Assembly (NCBI GenBank): GCA_031284345.1
Contig: JAITAC010000030.1
Coordinates: 1 to 5,069, forward strand
Source: Holosporaceae bacterium
Lineage (GTDB): Bacteria > Pseudomonadota > Alphaproteobacteria > UBA3830
Direction: 5' to 3'
DNA: 5,069 nt
How positions within the stretch are numbered: position 1 is the stretch's first letter; each line of letters begins with the position of its first letter. Shown one piece after another: positions 1 to 5,069 of this stretch. The notes under the pieces are model-generated. The model was not told the DNA's origin, made no database searches, and worked only from the letters and a program-made list of their open reading frames with translations. A program made the translations under genes and the position numbers.

Positions 1-1604
1 GTATTTGTTCGGCTATTCTCTTTTTTTTAGCCAGCAATGGGCATATTTTCGCCGGAAATAACAAAAAAATAGATGCGGGAGTGGGCTTTTTGGCCGATGC
101 CGATGCAGACGCCGACGCCGATGATGACGATGAATACGAAAACGAAGGTGAAGATGAAGATGAAATTACACAAGAAAAAATTGTAACCTCGAAATCTTTT
201 TTAAATAATCGAAGCAGGCAGAAAAAAAATAATAATATAAACGCGTCGGCTCCGCCTAAAACAAAAGCACAGCACAATGTTTCCGCAGCGGAAGAGGAAA
301 AAGATTCTACAACTTCTGAAAAAATTTTTTATAAAGAAATTGAAGTAAATTCCGTAAATTTCATAAATCTAAACGAAAAGATTAGCGAAATATTTATTCC
401 GGATCCAAGTATCATTGATGTGCAACTGCTGAACAGTAATTCTTTGTATGTTCTTGGATTGTCTCCCGGTACGACGACTCTGATGATAAACGGCAATAAC
501 GCCAAACCGCTGGTGGACTGCAAAGTGCGGGTTACATATCCACTGAAAACCATAAGGGAAGCAGTTTGGGAAATGTATCCGGACGCCAATATTGAGTTTG
601 TGTCTTTGGATAGTTCGCTGATTCTGAAAGGGAAAGTACCATCTCCGGAAATGGCCGCAGATATCGTAGAAATTGTCGGGAAATTTTTAGATGCCACAAA
701 AATTATAAATAAATTGCAAATCGAGACCTCTACGCAGGTGCTGCTGAAAGTAAAGATAGCCGAAGTCACAAGAGAATTAACCAAGAGTCTGGGCATAAAT
801 TGGAGAGCCATATCGACTAGCAAGGACATCGCCGGCGCCAGCTATGGATTTGTAACTGGAAATTCAGCTACTTTTCTTAATGTTGCGACGGCGCCGGAAG
901 ATATGACCAAAATTGGAGGCGTCTTGTCCGCAGATATAAAAGGTGGTCGATGGGTGGCTCATGTGGGCGGAAAAAGTGGACTTTCCGGACTCCTGGATGC
1001 TTTAGCTAACGAATCTTTTGCATCGATTTTGGCGGAACCAACTTTAGTGGCTTTGTCCGGCTCCAGAGCAACATTTAAATCCGGAGGTCAGCAGGGATTC
1101 CTCGTAGCACAGCAGGGAACCAACAACAATACAACGGAATTTAAAGATTGGGGGACTTCCATAGATTTTACTCCCATTGTCATATCAGAAGATAGAATTA
1201 CCATAAAAGTTAATCCAAAGGTCAGTACTCTTGCAACCTCCAGTAACGGTAGTACTCCGGCGTTGACAAGCAAAGAAGTATCCACCACTGTGGAATTGGG
1301 CAGTGGCGAAAGTCTGGCAATCGCTGGATTGCTGCAGCGAAATACTACAACATTAGCAGTTGAAACGCCGTTTTTGGCGGATCTTCCGGTGCTGGGAGCT
1401 TTATTTCGCCAGAATAACGTATCGAAAACGGAAAAAGAATTGGTCATTATTGTTACACCTTACATAGTAAAGCCGTCTTCCAAAAAATTAAAGACGCCAA
1501 CGGAAATGGTTCCGAGATTATACTCTCCTCTGGAATCTATTTTGACAAGAAAATTTCATAAAAATATAAAAAAATGTCATGGTGCAGGATTCTCCATTAG
1601 GTAG
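1..1604 (+). CDS. cpaC: Tad pilus outer-membrane secretin CpaC/RcpA (5' partial)
   Basis: This is the secretin that forms the outer-membrane channel for the Flp/Tad pilus. The frame is open to the left edge (first full codon at 3), so the start lies outside the window; the GTG at 81 falls after a signal peptide and is not the real start. In order: the end of a signal peptide (3-53), an acidic tract (93-164), a polar low-complexity linker to about 320, the N-terminal pilus/secretin domain (about 324-530, EIEVNSVNFINLNEKISEI), a region up to the KVKIAEV motif (747-767), and the secretin domain with AEPTLVALSG (1032-1061), VELGSGE (1290-1310), LADLPVLGALFR (1374-1409) and ELVIIVTPYIV (1437-1469). 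These are hallmark CpaC motifs. At least 533 residues are visible, so the protein is near the usual length plus an added acidic N-terminus. It is the first gene seen of the operon and ends 13 bases before cpaD. Confidence 0.96.
   Translation, partial: ICSAILFFLASNGHIFAGNNKKIDAGVGFLADADADADADDDDEYENEGEDEDEITQEKIVTSKSFLNNRSRQKKNNNINASAPPKTKAQHNVSAAEEEKDSTTSEKIFYKEIEVNSVNFINLNEKISEIFIPDPSIIDVQLLNSNSLYVLGLSPGTTTLMINGNNAKPLVDCKVRVTYPLKTIREAVWEMYPDANIEFVSLDSSLILKGKVPSPEMAADIVEIVGKFLDATKIINKLQIETSTQVLLKVKIAEVTRELTKSLGINWRAISTSKDIAGASYGFVTGNSATFLNVATAPEDMTKIGGVLSADIKGGRWVAHVGGKSGLSGLLDALANESFASILAEPTLVALSGSRATFKSGGQQGFLVAQQGTNNNTTEFKDWGTSIDFTPIVISEDRITIKVNPKVSTLATSSNGSTPALTSKEVSTTVELGSGESLAIAGLLQRNTTTLAVETPFLADLPVLGALFRQNNVSKTEKELVIIVTPYIVKPSSKKLKTPTEMVPRLYSPLESILTRKFHKNIKKCHGAGFSIR
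3..53 (+). other. signal peptide of the secretin (N-terminal part missing)
   Basis: Translating the secretin frame upstream of the GTG at 81 gives ICSAILFFLASNGHIFA followed by GNNKK. The hydrophobic run ending in a small residue fits the h-region and c-region of a Sec signal peptide, with likely cleavage after the Ala codon at 51-53. The start codon and basic n-region lie left of the window. This is the evidence that the coding region extends past the left edge. The exact cleavage site is inferred. Confidence 0.8.
93..164 (+). repeat. acidic Ala-Asp / Asp-Glu low-complexity tract in secretin
   Basis: Codons 93-122 are five degenerate 6-base units (GCC/GCA followed by GAT/GAC) encoding five Ala-Asp pairs. 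They run on into DDDE, then YENEGE and DEDE up to 164. About two thirds of the 24 residues are Asp or Glu, and there is no basic residue. After signal-peptide removal this would be a flexible, strongly negative segment close to the mature N-terminus in the periplasm. It is not part of the standard CpaC domain set that I recognise. Confidence 0.85.
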
Positions 1605-1617
1605 ATTGAGGTGAAAT

Positions 1618-2283
1618 ATGAATGCAAAATCTATTACAGTTATATGGTTTTCCATCCTGCTCATGGTCGGCTGTGAAAAACAATATAAGGTAGATGACGG
1701 CTATGTTCATGAATTTGCCGAAATTAACGTTGTAAAACATATAAATTCTTTGTTTTTTCCCTTGAACGAACATAAAAATTTTTCGCCAAGTGTTAGAAGA
1801 ACGATGAAAAAATTTCTTGGAGACGCTAAAAAAAATGGGATAGAAAATATTGCGTTTTTCATTATTTCACCTCCAGTACTAAGCGACGACCTGCAGCAAA
1901 TAATAAAGAAACAAGTTTTGGCCATTGCTTATAAATCAGGATTTATGGCGAGCAGAATCTCCTATGACGGGACTCTTCAAAGCAAAGGTTCAGAAATTGG
2001 AGTCAGCATCGAGACTTTGAAATACGCGCTACAGGAACCAGATTGCTCTACGTGGTCGGAATATGTGGGGGACACCGATACCAACAAAGATTTACCAAGA
2101 TTCGGAGCCGCAGATCGGCACAACCTAAAGGAAATGATCGCGAACGAAGCAGATTTGGCCACGCCAAGAAAATATAAAGGACCGCGCACACAGAACGCCA
2201 TTACGGCTATGAATGCTATGAATACTTCTGGTGCGGCCAGTGGTGCGACCAGTGGTGCGGCCAGTGGTGCGGCCAGTCGCTAA
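1618..2283 (+). CDS. cpaD: Tad pilus lipoprotein CpaD
   Basis: CpaD is an outer-membrane lipoprotein that accompanies the CpaC secretin in alphaproteobacterial Tad systems. The 221-residue product starts with a lipoprotein signal (MNAKSITVIWFSILLMVGC). The lipidated Cys would be residue 19, with Met rather than the usual Leu at -3, and Glu at +2, which does not give inner-membrane retention. Family-like segments follow: NFSPSVRRTMKKFLGDA (54-70), ENIAFFIISPP (76-86), PDCSTW (141-146) and RFGAADRHNLKEMIANEADL (161-180), the last matching the family pattern FGCA..NLAAMVADP.DL except that its Cys is Ala here. The tail (195-221) is repetitive, NAITAMNAMNTS then four GAAS-like units. The start is supported by GAGGTG at 1608-1613, four bases before the ATG. 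It follows the secretin by 13 bases and so is almost certainly co-transcribed. Confidence 0.9.
   Translation: MNAKSITVIWFSILLMVGCEKQYKVDDGYVHEFAEINVVKHINSLFFPLNEHKNFSPSVRRTMKKFLGDAKKNGIENIAFFIISPPVLSDDLQQIIKKQVLAIAYKSGFMASRISYDGTLQSKGSEIGVSIETLKYALQEPDCSTWSEYVGDTDTNKDLPRFGAADRHNLKEMIANEADLATPRKYKGPRTQNAITAMNAMNTSGAASGATSGAASGAASR
2206..2223 (+). repeat. 9-base direct repeat, two copies, in cpaD
   Basis: GCTATGAAT occurs twice in succession (2206-2214, 2215-2223), encoding AMNAMN, just before the 12-base array. It is also in frame. Together with the array it makes the last 25 or so residues of CpaD repetitive and probably disordered. Confidence 0.85.
2230..2277 (+). repeat. four 12-base tandem repeats at the 3' end of cpaD
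   Basis: Four head-to-tail copies of GGTGCGGCCAGT lie at 2230-2241, 2242-2253, 2254-2265 and 2266-2277. The second has a single change (GCGACC), giving GATS instead of GAAS. The array is in frame, so gain or loss of a unit changes the length of the CpaD tail by four residues without a frameshift. It is followed by one Arg codon and TAA. It is much richer in GC than its surroundings. Confidence 0.95.
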
Positions 2284-2374
2284 TGGAGAATAGTTGATGA
2301 CCGGAAATTTGTTTTGAAAATTTTCTGAGATTTTAGCGGCATCATAATATATTTGAAACACGCTGGAGACTTTT
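2284..2374 (+). promoter_or_regulatory. 91-base cpaD-cpaE intergenic gap
   Basis: This is the only sizeable non-coding stretch of the window. It contains a GGAG (2285-2288) with an ATG eight bases on (2297) opening a six-codon frame (MTGNLF then stop), a perfect 10-base palindrome GAAAATTTTC (2316-2325), and the cpaE Shine-Dalgarno GGAG (2365-2368, six bases before the ATG). A CATAAT at 2343-2348 resembles a -10 box, but the TTGAAA at 2314 lies 23 bases away, too far for a normal -35, so an internal promoter is only weakly supported. There is no GC-rich hairpin with a T run, so no intrinsic terminator is seen and read-through from cpaD is expected. Confidence 0.35.
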
Positions 2375-3610
2375 ATGGCAGCAGATAATTTAGAAGAGTT
2401 ACCGTACAACCTGGTTGGAGTTGTGACAGATCCGGTGTCAATACGGATTTTGAATGATTTTGTAAAAGAGACGAATCTTGCCTATTCCGAGGTTATAGCA
2501 GGCTCTCCAGATGACGCCTTGAAATTCATAAAGGAGCACCGAAATCCAAAAACTCTCATTGTTGACGTATCAAATTCCGATTTGCCGCTCGCAGATATCA
2601 ATAAAATCAAAGATTTTTCCGCTCCCTATGTGAATATAATAGTCATAGGAAGCAGAAACGACGTAGGGCTATTTCGAGACTTTATCAATGCCGGTGTATC
2701 TGATTATTTAGTGAAACCCATTAATGTGGCACTGATAAAAAAATCCATCGAAAATCTTGGAAATATTCAAAAATCCAGTACCTATGAAAAAACAGGAAAA
2801 TTAATTCACGTTATGGGATCGGTTGGTGGCTCTGGAGTCTCGACTACCAGCGTCAATATCGCCTGGATACTTGCCAATAAACATTTCAAGCGAACTCTCA
2901 TCATGGATCTCGATTTTATGTTTGGAACGGTAAATACAATGCTGGACATAAAAGCCGGTAACGCCTATTTGGACATTATGGAATCGCCGGAAAAAGTGGA
3001 CGACTATTTCATCGAAACAATACTGAAAAAATATGAAACTAGACTGTATTATGTGGGGGGTTTGGCAGATCTTCTGCGGGGAGTAGAAATTAGCGTTTCG
3101 GCGTTTGAAATTCTGATAGATGCGTTGAAAAAACAATTTAATTACGTCCTGGTCGATGCTCCACGCGACATTGGTGGAGCATGTAGCGCATCCATTAAAG
3201 CCGCTGATATACTGGTCATAATGATTGAAATGAGCGTTGCATCGGCGCAGAACGCGGTTCGTATTCTGGAATTTTTGAGAACCGATTATTCCAAAAAGAA
3301 AGTTATAATAATCGCAAACAAAATCGGATTATCCAGCGGTGGCGCCATAACTGTGCAGTCGTTTGAAAAAGCGATAAACAGACCAATAGATTATATGATG
3401 CCACTGGATGAAAACATGGCGCTGGCGGCGGCAAATATCGGCCAACCTCTGGCTATTTCTAGTAGTCCGCTGACGGATATTCTCGATGATATCGCCGATG
3501 ATATTACCGGGAAAAAAGGTATGAGCGATCTGATAAAAACCGTATTAAAAAATGAGTCTTCTTTTTTGCATAAAATAAAAAAAATATTCGGCACTAGCGA
3601 CGCTAAATAA
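2375..3610 (+). CDS. cpaE: Tad pilus assembly protein CpaE/TadZ, receiver-like plus MinD/ParA-type ATPase domain
   Basis: CpaE/TadZ proteins sit at the inner membrane and are thought to localise the Tad machine. The 411-residue product has a receiver-like domain (about 14-130) followed by a SIMIBI ATPase domain (about 141-380). In the first, D19, D64 (LIVDV), S93 (IIVIGS) and K114 (DYLVKP) fall at the spacing of the active-site residues of true receivers such as CheY. In the second, the deviant P-loop is GSVGGSGVSTT (148-158), where both lysines of the usual KGGxGKT are replaced by Val; the A' motif is MDLDFMFG (177-184) and the Walker B strand is YVLVDAPR (257-264). The C-terminus is basic with hydrophobic residues (FLHKIKKIFG, 397-406), possibly a membrane-touching helix; that is inference. 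The start has GGAG at 2365-2368. It lies between cpaD (91 bases) and cpaF (17 bases). Confidence 0.93.
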   Translation: MAADNLEELPYNLVGVVTDPVSIRILNDFVKETNLAYSEVIAGSPDDALKFIKEHRNPKTLIVDVSNSDLPLADINKIKDFSAPYVNIIVIGSRNDVGLFRDFINAGVSDYLVKPINVALIKKSIENLGNIQKSSTYEKTGKLIHVMGSVGGSGVSTTSVNIAWILANKHFKRTLIMDLDFMFGTVNTMLDIKAGNAYLDIMESPEKVDDYFIETILKKYETRLYYVGGLADLLRGVEISVSAFEILIDALKKQFNYVLVDAPRDIGGACSASIKAADILVIMIEMSVASAQNAVRILEFLRTDYSKKKVIIIANKIGLSSGGAITVQSFEKAINRPIDYMMPLDENMALAAANIGQPLAISSSPLTDILDDIADDITGKKGMSDLIKTVLKNESSFLHKIKKIFGTSDAK

Positions 3611-3627
3611 TTAATGGAGAGGGTACA

Positions 3628-4989
3628 ATGGCTGTGGGAACTGGACATAATACAAAAAATACAACAGTTGTGGAAGAATCGCCATCGCTGACGGTGTTCA
3701 GAAAAGAAGCCCATGATAGCATGCTCAATAGAATCAACTTGGCTTCGGCATTTAAGCTTACTCCGCAGGAGCTGCGAGCCGAAATTGAAAATTTCGTTAT
3801 GGATTTTGCGCAGGAAAAAAGAGCGCAAATTACCAAAAGAGAACAAATCGCCGTGGCTCGCGAGCTGGTGGACGATATGATCGGCTTTGGACCGCTGGAA
3901 CCTCTGCTGGAAGATGAGGCAATATCGGATATCGTGGTAAATGGTCCCAATCAAATATACTACGAAAAAAAGGGACTCATGCAGTTGTCCTCAGCTAAAT
4001 TTCGAGATGATTCTCACCTTTTGCAAATTGCCCAGAGAATTGCCCATCGGGTCGGAAGGCGCGTTGATACTTCAAGCCCTCTCTGCGACGCCCGCTTACC
4101 GGACGGAAGCCGCGTTAATATCGTCGCTCCACCCATTGCCCTCGACGGCACATCGATTTCCATTCGTAAATTCTCTAAAAAAGCCATCACCCTTAGCGGA
4201 TTGGCCACCAACGGAAGTTTAACGCCGGAAATGGTGAGAGTTCTGCAAATTGCCTCCACCTGTGGCCTAAATATTATTGTCTCCGGTGGTACCGGATCCG
4301 GAAAAACGACTCTTTTGAACGCACTTTCACAGCTAATAGATCCCCGCGAAAGAATCGTTACCTGCGAAGACGCCGCCGAACTAAAACTACAGCAGCCGCA
4401 CGTGGTCCGATTGGAAAGCCGTCCGCCAAATATCGAAGGAAAAGGCGAAATCACCATTCGGGATCTGGTAAAAAATGCTCTGCGTATGAGACCTGATCGC
4501 ATAGTCATCGGAGAGGTCCGGGGTATCGAATGCATAGACATGCTGCAGGCCATGAATACCGGTCACGACGGATCCATGTCCACCATCCACGCCAACAGAG
4601 CGCGTGAAGCCTTCGTGCGCTTGGAAAATATGGTGGCTATGTCCGGCTTCGATCTCCCCAGCGAAATCGTAAGAGCACAAATCGCCGGCGCCGTCAATTT
4701 GATCGTACAAACAGAACGACTACACGACGGATCAAGAAAAATTACAGAAATCGTGGAAGTTACAGGATTAAATGAAAGAGGAGATATCGGATATCAGCAC
4801 CTGTTCAGATTCGTGCCGCTGGGCGAAGACGCAGATCACAAGGTCTTTGGAAAATTTGAGGTCGGTACCGATAAACCTGCCTTCCTCGAAAAAGCTATAA
4901 TCTATGGCCTCGATAAAGAATTACTGGAAATTATGCAAAAACTTAAAAAAGAACAAGATGAGGTAAATGAAAATGAATATACAGATTGA
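3628..4989 (+). CDS. cpaF: Tad pilus secretion ATPase CpaF/TadA
   Basis: This is the cytoplasmic hexameric ATPase of the type II/IV secretion superfamily that powers Flp pilus assembly through the TadB/TadC platform. The 453-residue product looks intact. The N-terminal region includes the family segment LVDDMIGFGPLEPLLEDEAI (80-99) and DIVVNGPNQIYYE (101-113), then LCDARLPDGSRVNIVAPP (152-169). The motor core has Walker A SGGTGSGKTT (219-228, K226), the Asp box CEDAAELKL (246-254), Walker B RIVIGEVRG (291-299, E296) and the His box GHDGSMSTIHANRA (312-325, H320). The C-terminal FLEKAIIYGLDKELL (419-433) is also usual for the family. The start is favoured by GGAGAGGG at 3616-3623. The 3' end overlaps tadB by 17 bases, which suggests translational coupling. 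The sequence appears somewhat more GC-rich and more conserved than its neighbours, as expected for the motor gene. Confidence 0.97.
   Translation: MAVGTGHNTKNTTVVEESPSLTVFRKEAHDSMLNRINLASAFKLTPQELRAEIENFVMDFAQEKRAQITKREQIAVARELVDDMIGFGPLEPLLEDEAISDIVVNGPNQIYYEKKGLMQLSSAKFRDDSHLLQIAQRIAHRVGRRVDTSSPLCDARLPDGSRVNIVAPPIALDGTSISIRKFSKKAITLSGLATNGSLTPEMVRVLQIASTCGLNIIVSGGTGSGKTTLLNALSQLIDPRERIVTCEDAAELKLQQPHVVRLESRPPNIEGKGEITIRDLVKNALRMRPDRIVIGEVRGIECIDMLQAMNTGHDGSMSTIHANRAREAFVRLENMVAMSGFDLPSEIVRAQIAGAVNLIVQTERLHDGSRKITEIVEVTGLNERGDIGYQHLFRFVPLGEDADHKVFGKFEVGTDKPAFLEKAIIYGLDKELLEIMQKLKKEQDEVNENEYTD
4960..4963 (+). promoter_or_regulatory. Shine-Dalgarno for tadB inside cpaF
   Basis: GAGG at 4960-4963 lies nine bases before the ATG at 4973 but only three before the in-frame ATG at 4967, so 4973 is the better start. 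The TAA at 4964-4966 closes the frame just upstream and limits the choice to these two. Confidence 0.6.
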
Positions 4990-5069
4990 CATGTTTTCAT
5001 TGTTTTTCCTGGCATTTATCTGCACATTCGCAATTTTAAAACTTTTTCAAAAAAATAATAACGATATAT
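4973..5069 (+). CDS. tadB: probable TadB inner-membrane platform protein (3' partial)
   Basis: Only the first 32 codons are in the window. They give MNIQIDM and then a hydrophobic run, FSLFFLAFICTFAILKLF, followed by a polar stretch QKNNND. A single membrane segment right at the N-terminus, directly after cpaF, is what TadB (GspF-like platform protein) shows, and tadB-tadC follow cpaF in most Tad loci. The assignment rests on position and the membrane segment, since no GspF-domain sequence is visible. The alternative ATG at 4967 would add Met-Lys. The 17-base overlap with cpaF argues for coupled translation of motor and platform. Confidence 0.72.
   Translation, partial: MNIQIDMFSLFFLAFICTFAILKLFQKNNNDI

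Noticed and set aside
329..829. 166-codon minus-strand open frame opposite the secretin
   Set aside because: It is antisense to conserved CpaC sequence, and its product has no recognisable domain; it is a shadow of the codon pattern of the real gene.
2230..2277. tandem array considered as a CRISPR or mobile-element trace
   Set aside because: Units are 12 bases with no spacers, are in frame within cpaD and encode a regular peptide repeat; no transposase, inverted repeat or target duplication is seen.
2314..2348. possible promoter TTGAAA and CATAAT before cpaE
   Set aside because: The spacer is 23 bases instead of about 17, and at the correct distance only a poor -35 is found; such hexamers are expected by chance in AT-rich DNA.
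2125..2409. minus-strand frame with an RTTG repeat
   Set aside because: The repeat is only the reverse reading of the GAAS array of cpaD, and the frame runs through the cpaD-cpaE gap into both genes.
3941..4222. 93-codon plus-strand frame inside cpaF
   Set aside because: It lies wholly within the conserved CpaF N-terminal domain in another frame, with no Shine-Dalgarno or domain of its own.
4014..4553. 179-codon minus-strand open frame opposite cpaF
   Set aside because: It covers the Walker and His boxes of CpaF on the other strand; long antisense frames are common opposite GC-richer conserved genes, and the product looks like no known protein.

Overview
The window holds the central part of a tight adherence (Tad/Flp) pilus locus, read entirely on the + strand in the order usual for Alphaproteobacteria: cpaC/rcpA (secretin, 5' end outside the window), cpaD (outer-membrane lipoprotein), cpaE/tadZ (receiver-like domain plus MinD/ParA-type ATPase domain), cpaF/tadA (secretion ATPase), and the first codons of a tadB-like inner-membrane platform gene that runs off the right edge. 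The presence of a CpaD-family lipoprotein between the secretin and CpaE, and the individual protein signatures, point to an alphaproteobacterium. The DNA is AT-rich with many A and T runs, which would fit a low-GC lineage such as a host-associated one (for example Holosporales- or Rickettsiales-like), but nothing here fixes the taxon.

Layout: 1-1604 secretin, whose reading frame is open to the left edge and includes a signal peptide; 1618-2283 lipoprotein; 2284-2374 a 91-base gap, the only sizeable non-coding stretch; 2375-3610 cpaE; 3628-4989 cpaF; 4973 onward tadB, overlapping cpaF by 17 bases. Short gaps, good Shine-Dalgarno sequences and the final overlap indicate one operon, with the cpaD-cpaE gap the only place where an extra control element could sit.

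Together the products form the pilus machine: CpaF hydrolyses ATP to drive pilin assembly through the TadB/TadC inner-membrane platform, CpaE positions the machine, and CpaC with CpaD forms the outer-membrane exit pore. The pilin, prepilin peptidase, CpaB, TadC and TadG-like genes are not in view.

I found no new system. The oddities are in known genes: a strongly acidic Ala-Asp-rich tract at the mature N-terminus of the secretin, an in-frame 12-base tandem repeat making a GAAS tail on CpaD, loss of one of the two usual CpaD cysteines, and a CpaE that keeps a full set of receiver phosphorylation residues while its P-loop lacks both lysines.
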